A DNA stretch of 6,435 nt from an uncultured Ruminococcus sp. (GTDB lineage: Bacteria; Bacillota; Clostridia; Oscillospirales; Ruminococcaceae): contig CAMHUJ010000104.1 in NCBI GenBank assembly GCA_946188175.1, positions 1 to 6,435 of the forward strand. Direction: 5' to 3'. The position numbers and the translations under genes were made by a program. The notes below the pieces were generated by a model. That model worked only from the letters and a program-made list of their open reading frames with translations, searched no databases and was not told where the DNA came from. Below, piece by piece: positions 1 to 5,595 of this stretch (positions are counted from its first letter, which is position 1; each line of letters starts with the position of its first letter).

Positions 1-1
1 A

Positions 2-580
2 AGACATGGTTTTACACTGATCGAACTGGTCGTAGTTATCGCTATTATCGGCGTTCTGGCTGCGATTCTTGTGCCGGCAATGCTCGGCTATGTGCGCCGT
101 TCGAAGATTACAACGGCGAATAATGCTGCGAAATCCGTTTACAATGCACTGAATGTTGCAATGGTTGAAATGGAGGCATACGACCTTCCGCCGCAGCAGC
201 TTGAAAACAAAGACATTGACACGACCGGTGCGGATATTTTCGCACAGAAGGATTTTCCGATGCCGGGCGGTCCGACAAACGATTATACTACGCTGATTAA
301 CACACTGTATGCAAAGGTTTGTGGCTATTTTTCTGATGTTGGTAAAATTCAGAATATTTCATTCCGTCTGCGTGATTCCGGCTGTATCGGCACGGGCATT
401 GTGAACGGAAGATATCCCGGCACTTATCCGCTTGCAATTACAGTTGATGAATATAAGCAGCGCAGGGGTGCATGGACATCGCAGAATGCGCTTGCTTTTG
501 CGCTGAAAGACCCGACGGATGATTCGATTCCGGATGCTCCGCCTCCGATGGGCGAAGAAGGCGGCGGCAGCGGAGACTGA
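2..580 (+). CDS. Type IV pilin-like protein with prepilin N-terminal methylation motif (5' partial)
   Basis: The frame is open from base 2, and its first visible residues are RHGFTLIELVVVIAIIGVLA. This is a class III prepilin signature: Gly before the cleavage site, Phe +1, Glu +5, then a hydrophobic helix of about 20 residues. Family knowledge: prepilin peptidase cuts after the Gly and N-methylates the Phe, and the helix anchors the subunit in the membrane or packs into the pilus core. At least the start codon and the basic leader residues lie left of the window. An in-frame GTG at position 71 is inside the helix and is not the real start. The visible part is 192 residues, about 189 after cleavage. 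The globular part has two cysteines (visible residues 107 and 128) that could form a disulfide, and it ends in a Pro-, Glu- and Gly-rich tail (PPPMGEEGGGSGD). It may be a major pilin, a minor pilin or a pseudopilin; the sequence does not say which. Confidence 0.88.
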   Translation, partial: RHGFTLIELVVVIAIIGVLAAILVPAMLGYVRRSKITTANNAAKSVYNALNVAMVEMEAYDLPPQQLENKDIDTTGADIFAQKDFPMPGGPTNDYTTLINTLYAKVCGYFSDVGKIQNISFRLRDSGCIGTGIVNGRYPGTYPLAITVDEYKQRRGAWTSQNALAFALKDPTDDSIPDAPPPMGEEGGGSGD

Positions 581-641
581 TTTCTGCTGAACCGGATCAG
601 GATGCGTGCAATCCTGTTGTCGCAATGAAATTGAAAACAAA

Positions 642-673
642 CAGCCGCGAAGCCTTCCACGGTTTCGCGGCTG
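642..673. terminator. Bidirectional rho-independent terminator hairpin
   Basis: The arms CAGCCGCGAAGCC (642-654) and GGTTTCGCGGCTG (661-673) pair over 13 bp with one G-T wobble and a 6-base loop. On the + strand TGATTTTGTATT follows, which would end the pilin transcript. On the - strand TTTGTTTTCAATTT follows, a better U-tract, which would back up termination of the GH5 gene. It lies between two convergent stop codons, where a shared terminator is expected. Confidence 0.85.
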
Positions 674-688
674 TGATTTTGTATTAGG

Positions 689-731
689 AAAGCCGCTGAA
701 TCCGGCGTATCTGCCTGGATTCAGCGGCTTT
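689..731 (-). terminator. Long perfect hairpin after the first GH5 gene
   Basis: AAAGCCGCTGAATCC (689-703) pairs perfectly with GGATTCAGCGGCTTT (717-731): 15 bp and a 13-base loop. It starts 22 bases past the stop codon of the - strand GH5 gene. The U-rich end is only the TTT at the foot of the stem followed by CCTAATAC, so release may depend on the second hairpin at 642-673. It could also act on + strand read-through. Confidence 0.75.
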
Positions 732-753
732 GTCGTGCCTATCGGATTTCTGA

Positions 754-2640
754 TTACGGTGCAAGTTCGTCAACAGTAATGAGCTTTGCGATGAATTTGA
801 GGATTTTCAGCGTGCAGTCGGAGGTCAGCGATGCGCCGCCTGCGACATTTGCATTCAGCTTGCCCTGCGCATTGAGGTTTGCCGTGGGATCCTCAGCGAC
901 AAAGCGCGCGACGAGAACTGCATCTGCAACATCTACCTGACCGTCCTCATTCGCATCGCCCCACTTGATCTGTCCTGCTTGAGGCTGTGTGGTTTCGGAG
1001 CTTGTGGAAGGGGAGGTCGTGGTGGTCGGCTTGGTATCGCTGGTCGTCGTGGTTACCGTTGTTGTGGTTGTGGTGCTTGTCTCAGAAGACGAAGTCGTGG
1101 TCGTTGTGGTCGTTGTGGTGGTCTCCTTGCTGGTATCGGAGCTCGGCTTGGTCGCCGGTGTCTCCGGCTGATTGATGTCTACCTTATTGCCCTTGCTGCC
1201 CTTCGAGCCGCCGTCGAGATTGCTGCTCTCGCCGGATGCATAATACTGCGACAGCGAGACGCCGTTTTTGCCGAGTGCGACCTGATGATCGAGACCGATG
1301 TACTTGCCGGATGCGGTCTGCCAGAGCGCTTCCTCAAAGAGCTTATATTTCGGCTCGTTCCATTTGATTGTTGTGCCGGAGCCTGCCTGGAAGCCCAGAC
1401 CGTCCCAAAGTCCGCCGGTATCGCCGGAGTTTGTGTTCAGACACCAGAACGTGTGATTGATGTGATGCTTGATCATGTAATCGCGCAGCAGCGTCATCCA
1501 CTTGAGGTTGTCGCCTTCCATATGGCCGCCCCATTCGCCGATCAGCTCCGGTGCGATGTCCTCGGCATTGATGTATGCCCATGTATCGTACCAGTAGTCA
1601 TCGAGCAGGGTTTTCTCGGTGAAGTCCTTGTCGAACCATGTCTGCGCGTAAACGGACGGGCCGTAGTCATGCGGTGAGTAGACGATCTGGCTTGTGCCGT
1701 GCTTCGGCTTGATCGGGTATTCGCGTGCGCCGCGGAAATTGCCGCCCCACCATGCGCCGATATACGGGGAGTTGTCGCGTCTGTCGGGCATGCCCCAGTA
1801 GTCACCCTCCATTGCGCCGCTCATCGACTGCTCAACGCCTTCGATCAGAATCAGCGCGTTCGGGTTGACATCGAGAATCGCATCAGCGCATTTTGTCGCA
1901 GCGTATGCCCAGTTGTTTTCATCTGTGGAGCCGTCCCACTTAGCAGCTGCTTCGCCCTCCTGACCCTTGCCGTGCGGTTCGTTTTTCAGGTCGTAGGCGA
2001 GCAGGGTGTCGTCATTTTTGTACTTGTTCGCGAGCCAGACGAGCGTGTCGATCCAGACATCGGTCGTGACGCCTGCCTTGCCGTACCAGAGGTTGTAATT
2101 GTGACCGGAGTTATCGGTATGCGGGCTGTGAATGTCAATAAACGCCTTGATACCGTACTTTTTGAGCTTGCTCATGATGATGTCGAAGATTTCCATGCTG
2201 TTTTTCAGCGTCTTGCCGTCTTCTTCGCAGAAATCCGGATTGATCGTGAACGCCGGATCGGCATTCGCGGAGACGCTGTTGACCGGATTCGGCGAGCCTG
2301 CCTTCCATGAGACAAGCAGCTCCGTTGCGATCGGGAAGCGGATGATGTTGATGCCGCGGTCGGCGACTTCTTTCAGGACGTCGTCGATGTCGGCACTCCA
2401 AAGATAGTGGACGCAGTTTTCCGAGCAGTTGAAGCCGAACCAGTTTGCACCGGTCAGCCAGACCTCGTTGCCGTCCTTGTCGAAGATGCGGCTGCCCTCA
2501 CAGTGGAGCCAGTCGTCGTTCGTGTCGTCGGCTGCATAGACGGCAGTCGGTGCTTTCAGGCTGCTGCCCGTAAAGCCGACCGTGCCTGTCGCGGCGACGA
2601 GTGCTGCCAGACAAAGTGACAGCAGGTTTTTGTTTCTCAT
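754..2640 (-). CDS. Secreted GH5 (GH5_1-like) endoglucanase with C-terminal dockerin
   Basis: This is a 628-residue cellulosomal enzyme expected to hydrolyse internal beta-1,4-glucan bonds outside the cell. Residues 1-36 are a signal peptide (MRNKN, a hydrophobic core, probable cut after VYA). Residues about 43-450 are the catalytic domain. It contains INIIRFP (Arg101), LLAYDLKNEPHG with acid/base Glu221, YSPHDYGPSVY with His324 and Tyr326, LIGEWGG with nucleophile Glu369, and TFWCLNTNSGDTGG with Trp399. The HDY and FW..N..SGDTGG blocks resemble Acidothermus E1, hence GH5_1. A Thr/Ser linker spans about 491-556 and a type I dockerin 560-628. Dockerin loop 1 (D562, N564, D566, D573) is canonical. 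Loop 2 (NVAGGASLTSDC) lacks acidic residues at positions 3, 5 and 12. Cys10 does not sit in a proper lipobox. The ATG is supported by GAGGGG 9 bases upstream. The gene is the downstream tandem paralogue of the one at 3434-5485. The exact substrate range is inferred. Confidence 0.95.
   Translation of the reverse strand: MRNKNLLSLCLAALVAATGTVGFTGSSLKAPTAVYAADDTNDDWLHCEGSRIFDKDGNEVWLTGANWFGFNCSENCVHYLWSADIDDVLKEVADRGINIIRFPIATELLVSWKAGSPNPVNSVSANADPAFTINPDFCEEDGKTLKNSMEIFDIIMSKLKKYGIKAFIDIHSPHTDNSGHNYNLWYGKAGVTTDVWIDTLVWLANKYKNDDTLLAYDLKNEPHGKGQEGEAAAKWDGSTDENNWAYAATKCADAILDVNPNALILIEGVEQSMSGAMEGDYWGMPDRRDNSPYIGAWWGGNFRGAREYPIKPKHGTSQIVYSPHDYGPSVYAQTWFDKDFTEKTLLDDYWYDTWAYINAEDIAPELIGEWGGHMEGDNLKWMTLLRDYMIKHHINHTFWCLNTNSGDTGGLWDGLGFQAGSGTTIKWNEPKYKLFEEALWQTASGKYIGLDHQVALGKNGVSLSQYYASGESSNLDGGSKGSKGNKVDINQPETPATKPSSDTSKETTTTTTTTTTSSSETSTTTTTTVTTTTSDTKPTTTTSPSTSSETTQPQAGQIKWGDANEDGQVDVADAVLVARFVAEDPTANLNAQGKLNANVAGGASLTSDCTLKILKFIAKLITVDELAP
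973..1143 (-). repeat. Low-complexity Thr/Ser linker-coding tract
   Basis: This stretch encodes residues about 500-556 of the GH5 enzyme and is nearly all Thr with some Ser, Glu, Val and Pro, including a run of ten Thr. On the + strand it reads as GTC/GTG/GTT triplets. Such linkers are flexible and often glycosylated in cellulosomal enzymes (family knowledge). The triplet repeats are prone to changes in length. Confidence 0.85.
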
Positions 2641-2649
2641 TGGAAATTT

Positions 2650-2657
2650 CCCCTCTC
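2650..2657 (-). promoter_or_regulatory. Ribosome binding site of the downstream GH5 gene
   Basis: On the - strand GAGAGGGG lies 9 bases before the ATG at 2638-2640 and fixes the start. The last two G bases belong to a perfect 10-base palindrome, GGAAATTTCC (2642-2651), between the RBS and the start codon. Confidence 0.85.
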
Positions 2658-2666
2658 ATATTTTTT

Positions 2667-2716
2667 CACCGTTTCCGGTGTATTGACAGCCGGCACGGAT
2701 ACCCGTTGCCGTGCCG
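2667..2716 (-). promoter_or_regulatory. Leader region with two small hairpins before the downstream GH5 gene
   Basis: Reading on the - strand, CGGCACGG (2716-2709) pairs with CCGTGCCG (2698-2691) over 8 bp with a 10-base loop. Closer to the gene, CACCG-GAAA-CGGTG (2680-2667) forms a 5-bp stem capped by a GNRA-type GAAA tetraloop. It is followed by AAAAAATAT and the RBS. The hairpins are visible in the sequence. A regulatory role is speculative, and no known riboswitch class is recognised. Confidence 0.4.
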
Positions 2717-2739
2717 ATGCTGTTCGGAACAATAATAAT

Positions 2740-2745
2740 AGTATA
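2740..2745 (-). promoter_or_regulatory. Possible -10 box for the downstream GH5 gene
   Basis: On the - strand TATACT is followed by AT-rich ATTATTATTG, about 95 bases before the ATG. No good -35 hexamer lies 16-18 bases upstream; that interval falls in the GC-rich hairpin at 2760-2789. A weak or activated promoter would fit, but so would chance. Confidence 0.3.
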
Positions 2746-2759
2746 GGCTTCTGCCCGTA

Positions 2760-2789
2760 AGCCCACCCTCAATGCACTGAGGGTGGGCT
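2760..2789 (-). terminator. Terminator-like hairpin overlapping the stop of the tail frame
   Basis: Arms 2760-2771 and 2778-2789 (+ strand AGCCCACCCTCA and TGAGGGTGGGCT) pair over 12 bp with a 6-base loop, ATGCAC. The TGA stop of the 2769-3437 frame lies inside the stem, so the last codons of that frame form the hairpin. On the - strand only TTACGGGC follows, so there is no proper U-tract. It could still separate the two GH5 transcripts. Confidence 0.5.
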
Positions 2790-3437
2790 CGGTTCGGGTT
2801 CATTTGCTGTGTGATATTGTGTGGAATACGAGACTTTCATACCGTTTTCGTTTTCATCTATCTGAAACTGTCCGGTTGTGGTGCTGCCGCCGTTTCCCTC
2901 CGGACTGAGCAGATCGCATCGGACCGTGCCGGTATCCGCGTTCCAATAGAAGGATGCTTCATCATAGTTCGTGATTTCGCCTGTTTGCGGATCAGCAATG
3001 CTCAGCGGGAAGCAGAGCTCGAGATCACAGCTTGCAGGAAACAGATTGCTGTCCAGCCGGTTTCGTATATTGGCGTCTGCCGGTACAGCAGGGTTCAGCG
3101 CTTTGAAAGCCATGCTGATCAGTTCCACATCTTCTTTCTTATCCCATGAATAGGAATTGCCGTTTATGTCCTTCACGTCCGTGAAAATCAGAATATTCAG
3201 CTTCTGTATATTCTGAAAAGAATCATGTGGATTCGGGACATTGACTGACAGCAGCAGGTCGCCGGAATTGCGCTTGGTTTCGAGCGTTTTATCCTGAATC
3301 AATTTGCCGTCAGCTTCGGGTACCTCTCGGGACGAGATGACCTGTCTGGAATATGTTTTGCCTGAATTTTCGCCGATTTCGTATGCATCACCGATGACAA
3401 TGATTTTGGTGACCGGTACCGAAATCAGCTCAGTCAG
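2769..3437 (-). CDS. Unrecognised C-terminal tail frame, probably joined to the upstream GH5 gene by a -1 shift
   Basis: The - strand frame is open from 3455 to the TGA at 2769-2771. From the shift point it encodes 222 residues with no internal stop. No ATG, GTG or TTG occurs in it before a TTG at 3300-3302, which has no RBS, so it does not look like a stand-alone gene. Read after a -1 slip at 3437-3443, it extends the GH5 protein from LTELISVPVTKIIVIGDAYE to the end, giving a 905-residue product. The tail is polar with alternating strand-like segments (KLNILIFTDV, FYWNADTGTVRCDLL, GMKVSYSTQYH), two Cys, no membrane helix and no family I recognise. It may be a secreted beta-rich module. Its GC, hand-counted over 2821-3420, is about 49%, against 59% in a GH5 core sample, so it may have another origin. 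Alternatives are a recently broken C-terminus or a remnant gene with a weak TTG start. Confidence 0.5.
   Translation of the reverse strand: MTELISVPVTKIIVIGDAYEIGENSGKTYSRQVISSREVPEADGKLIQDKTLETKRNSGDLLLSVNVPNPHDSFQNIQKLNILIFTDVKDINGNSYSWDKKEDVELISMAFKALNPAVPADANIRNRLDSNLFPASCDLELCFPLSIADPQTGEITNYDEASFYWNADTGTVRCDLLSPEGNGGSTTTGQFQIDENENGMKVSYSTQYHTANEPEPSPPSVH
3401..3427 (-). other. Possible stem-loop downstream of the slippery heptamer
   Basis: On the - strand TGATTT (3427-3422) pairs with AAATCA (3406-3401). After one C-A mismatch, GGT pairs with ACC around a 7-base loop. The stem begins 9 bases after the heptamer, within the range seen for frameshift stimulators. It is short and AT-rich at the base, so it is weak evidence. 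Confidence 0.3.
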
Positions 3438-5485
3438 TTTTTTGAGTTGTCCCGCTCAAGGTAGAGGTTGACCTGAAAATAATCCTTCGGTGCGGTCTGT
3501 GAAGCCTGCGGCGGTGCAAGCTCCTCAGCCGTGATCAGCTTTGCGATATATCTCAGGATTTTCAGCGTGCAGTCTGCATTCAGCGCTGTGCCGCCTGCGA
3601 CATTCGCATTCAGCTTGCCCTGTGCCTTGAGATTTGCCGTTGCATCCTCGGCGACAAAGCGCGCCACGAGAACTGCATCGGAAACATCGACAGCACCGTC
3701 CTCATTGGCATCGCCCCACATGATCTTGTCATTCTTCTGCTCCGAAGATGCGGATCCGGATTTGGGTTCCGTAGTCTGCGAAGAAGACACGGTGGTCTGT
3801 GAGGTCGTTACGGTCGTCTGCGAGGACGAAACCGTAGTCGAGGTTGTCCCGGATGTTGTCGCAGAGGTCGTGGTTGTGGTCTGCGATGTATCCGAGGTCG
3901 TCGGTTTGGTCTGCGTTGCTTCAATCGCCTTGCCGTCGGACGTACTGCCGCCGTCGAGGTTCGAGCCCTCGGATTTCGACGGACCGGAATAAAATTCGTT
4001 CAGCGACATGCCGTTTTTGCCGAGCGCGGTCTGATGATCGAGACCGATATACTTGCCGGACTTGGTCTGCCAGAGCGATTTCTCGAAGAGACCGTATTTT
4101 GCCGCATCCCACTCATTGAACTGCGTATCGAGCAGGCCGCCGGTATCGCCGGAGTTCGGGTTCAGGCACCAGAAGGTGTGGTTGATGTGATGCTCGATCA
4201 TGTAATCGCGCAGCAACTCCATCCATTTCTGGTTCGGACCCTTGTCCATATGACCGCCCCACTCGCCGATCAGCAGGGGAGCGATGTTGTCTTCGTTGAT
4301 ATATGCCCATGTTTCGCGCCAGTAATCATCGAGCAGGGTCTCCGTGGAGAAGTCCTTGTCGAACCATGTCTGCGCGTAAACGGAAGGACCGTAGTCATGC
4401 GGTGAATACACGATCTGACCGGAATCCGGCAGAACAGGCAGATTCTTGACGCCGCGGAGATTGCCGCCCCACCATGCGCCGTACCACTGTTCTTCGCCGG
4501 GCTGCGGCTGGAATTTATCGGGCATATCCCATGTGACGCCCTTGTCGAGCATCGGGGACTGCTCGATGCCTTCGACCAGAATCAGTGCATGCGGATTGAC
4601 CTTGAGAATCGACTTTGCGCACTCCTCCGCAGAATACTTCCAGTTGTTCTTGTCGGTCGAATCATCCCATTTTGCCATAGCGGCAGGGCATTTGTTTCCG
4701 TCATAGAGACGTTTGCCGTGCGGCTCATTCTTCAGGTCATAGGCAAGAATCGTATCATCGTTTGCGTATTTTTCCGCAAGCCAAGTGATCGAATCCTTCC
4801 AGTCATCCCATGTGATCTTCTTCTTGGAGAAGTGACCGGTCGCCATGCCGCCGCAGTCATCTGCGGTTTCCTCATAATACCAGAGCGCATAGTTGTGACC
4901 GGAATTGTGGGATGCGGGGCTGTGGACGTCGATCAGTGCCTTGACACCGTACTTCTTGCATTTCTGCATGATGATGTCAAAGATCTGCATGCTGTCCTTC
5001 ATGGTTTTTCCGTCCTCGAGCACGAAATCACGGTTGATATCGCCGTATTTTCCTGCCGGTGTGACGGTGCCGTCCTCGCCGATCTCATCCTTCGGCGGAT
5101 TGTAGCTCGCCTGTACGGACGAGACCGGAAGCGGTTCGCCGTTCATCCAGGAGAGCAGAAGCTCCGTCGAGATCGGGAAGCGGATGATGTTGATGCCGTG
5201 ATCTGCGATACTTGAAAGCATATCATCGACATCTCTTGCGTAGAGACCGTGCGGCACGTTTTCGGTACAGTTCATGCCGAACCAGTTTGCACCGGTCAGC
5301 CAGACCTCATTGCCGTTCATGTCATAGAGACGGCTGCCGACGGCATGGAGCCAGTCGTCGTTGCCGTCATCCGCGGCGGCTGCGCTGAGGCTGTTCAGCG
5401 GCAGATTGCTCTGCGGAAAGCCTGCGGTTGCAGTCACCGCCATGAGTGCTGCCAGCGATGCCGACAGCAGTGCTTTGTGCTTCAT
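3434..5485 (-). CDS. Secreted GH5 (GH5_1-like) endoglucanase with dockerin and C-terminal extension
   Basis: This 683-residue enzyme has the same plan as its neighbour and probably the same role, extracellular cleavage of beta-1,4-glucan on a cellulosome. A signal peptide spans residues 1 to about 38 (cut near AAA-ADD). The catalytic domain covers about 44-480 with IIRFP, ILAYDLKNEPHG (acid/base Glu254), YSPHDYGPSVY (His363), LIGEWGG (nucleophile Glu408) and TFWCLNPNSGDTGG. A Thr/Ser/Gln linker (about 511-589) leads to a dockerin at 590-658. Loop 1, GDANEDGAVDVSD, is canonical; loop 2, NVAGGTALNADC, is degenerate. Compared with the paralogue it has longer loops at about 126-150 and 204-226. 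Unlike the paralogue, which ends at ELAP, it runs on for 25 residues (PQASQTAPKDYFQVNLY...) to a TGA right after a slippery heptamer, so the true C-terminus may lie in the 2769-3437 frame. The start is supported by GAGGGGG 8 bases before the ATG. Confidence 0.94.
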   Translation of the reverse strand: MKHKALLSASLAALMAVTATAGFPQSNLPLNSLSAAAADDGNDDWLHAVGSRLYDMNGNEVWLTGANWFGMNCTENVPHGLYARDVDDMLSSIADHGINIIRFPISTELLLSWMNGEPLPVSSVQASYNPPKDEIGEDGTVTPAGKYGDINRDFVLEDGKTMKDSMQIFDIIMQKCKKYGVKALIDVHSPASHNSGHNYALWYYEETADDCGGMATGHFSKKKITWDDWKDSITWLAEKYANDDTILAYDLKNEPHGKRLYDGNKCPAAMAKWDDSTDKNNWKYSAEECAKSILKVNPHALILVEGIEQSPMLDKGVTWDMPDKFQPQPGEEQWYGAWWGGNLRGVKNLPVLPDSGQIVYSPHDYGPSVYAQTWFDKDFSTETLLDDYWRETWAYINEDNIAPLLIGEWGGHMDKGPNQKWMELLRDYMIEHHINHTFWCLNPNSGDTGGLLDTQFNEWDAAKYGLFEKSLWQTKSGKYIGLDHQTALGKNGMSLNEFYSGPSKSEGSNLDGGSTSDGKAIEATQTKPTTSDTSQTTTTTSATTSGTTSTTVSSSQTTVTTSQTTVSSSQTTEPKSGSASSEQKNDKIMWGDANEDGAVDVSDAVLVARFVAEDATANLKAQGKLNANVAGGTALNADCTLKILRYIAKLITAEELAPPQASQTAPKDYFQVNLYLERDNSKN
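3437..3443 (-). other. Candidate -1 frameshift slippery site A AAA AAC
   Basis: The end of the upstream GH5 frame reads TCA AAA AAC TGA. The heptamer A AAA AAC is in the exact X XXY YYZ phase needed for -1 tandem slippage, and the zero-frame stop follows at once. The -1 frame then continues with CTG ACT GAG for 222 codons. No clear Shine-Dalgarno-like stimulator is seen 10-14 bases upstream. A single base lost from an original A7 run would leave the same sequence. Confidence 0.5.
3719..3955 (-). repeat. Thr/Ser linker-coding tract with heptad repeat
   Basis: This stretch encodes residues about 511-589, between the GH5 domain and the dockerin. Within 3770-3838 the peptide repeats in sevens (TTVSSSQ, TTVTTSQ, TTVSSSQ), that is, near 21-base DNA repeats. 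The linker is richer in Ser and Gln than the almost pure Thr linker of the paralogue, so the linkers have diverged more than the flanking domains. Confidence 0.8.
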
Positions 5486-5493
5486 TGGTGATT

Positions 5494-5500
5494 CCCCCTC
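5494..5500 (-). promoter_or_regulatory. Ribosome binding site of the upstream GH5 gene
   Basis: On the - strand GAGGGGG lies 8 bases before the ATG at 5483-5485. It is a strong purine-rich site like that of the paralogue. I see no convincing -10/-35 pair in the 110-base gap upstream, so transcription may start further up or come from a weak promoter. Confidence 0.85.
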
Positions 5501-5538
5501 GAAAATGGTGTTCCGCGCGGTACAGCACGGATATGCAG

Positions 5539-5584
5539 ACGGCTGATTTGTGCTGCGGCACCCTCATACCGCAGACACAGCCGT
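5539..5584 (-). other. Nested inverted repeat between the SseB-like and GH5 genes
   Basis: The outer arms ACGGCTG (5539-5545) and CAGCCGT (5578-5584) enclose inner arms CTGCGG (5553-5558) and CCGCAG (5569-5574). Together they make an interrupted stem with a 10-base loop. No U-tract follows on the - strand (CTGCATAT), so a standard terminator is doubtful. It may be a leader structure or a weak terminator of the SseB-like gene. Confidence 0.4.
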
Positions 5585-5595
5585 ATGAACCGGAA

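Noticed and set aside
598..616. Small hairpin CAGGAT/ATCCTG after the pilin gene
   Set aside because: It has only a 6-bp stem and no T-tract, and much stronger hairpins follow at 642-673 and 689-731.
979..1677. Long + strand open frame opposite the downstream GH5 gene
   Set aside because: It is Arg/Gly/Cys-rich, matches no family and lies wholly antisense to a clearly homologous enzyme. It arises from the GC-rich codons and the linker triplet repeats.
1699..2310. Second + strand open frame opposite the downstream GH5 gene
   Set aside because: It is antisense to the conserved catalytic domain, with no RBS or recognisable motif. A similar shadow at 4589-5215 lies opposite the paralogue, as expected from shared sequence.
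754..2640. Possible lipoprotein signal around Cys10 of the downstream GH5 enzyme
   Set aside because: The residue before the Cys is Leu, not Gly, Ala or Ser, and the Cys sits inside the hydrophobic core. A normal signal peptidase site follows at VYA.
2683..2688. TTGACA on the + strand resembling a -35 box
   Set aside because: There is no -10 hexamer at suitable spacing (TTGCCG lies there) and no + strand gene downstream.
2769..3302. Stand-alone gene starting at the TTG at 3300-3302
   Set aside because: No purine-rich RBS precedes this TTG, and the same frame stays open for about 150 bases upstream with protein-like sequence. Continuation from the GH5 gene is the better explanation.
3770..3838. 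Short near 21-base repeats that could suggest a CRISPR-like or VNTR array
   Set aside because: They are in frame, encode TTVSSSQ-type heptads of an interdomain linker, and have no spacers.
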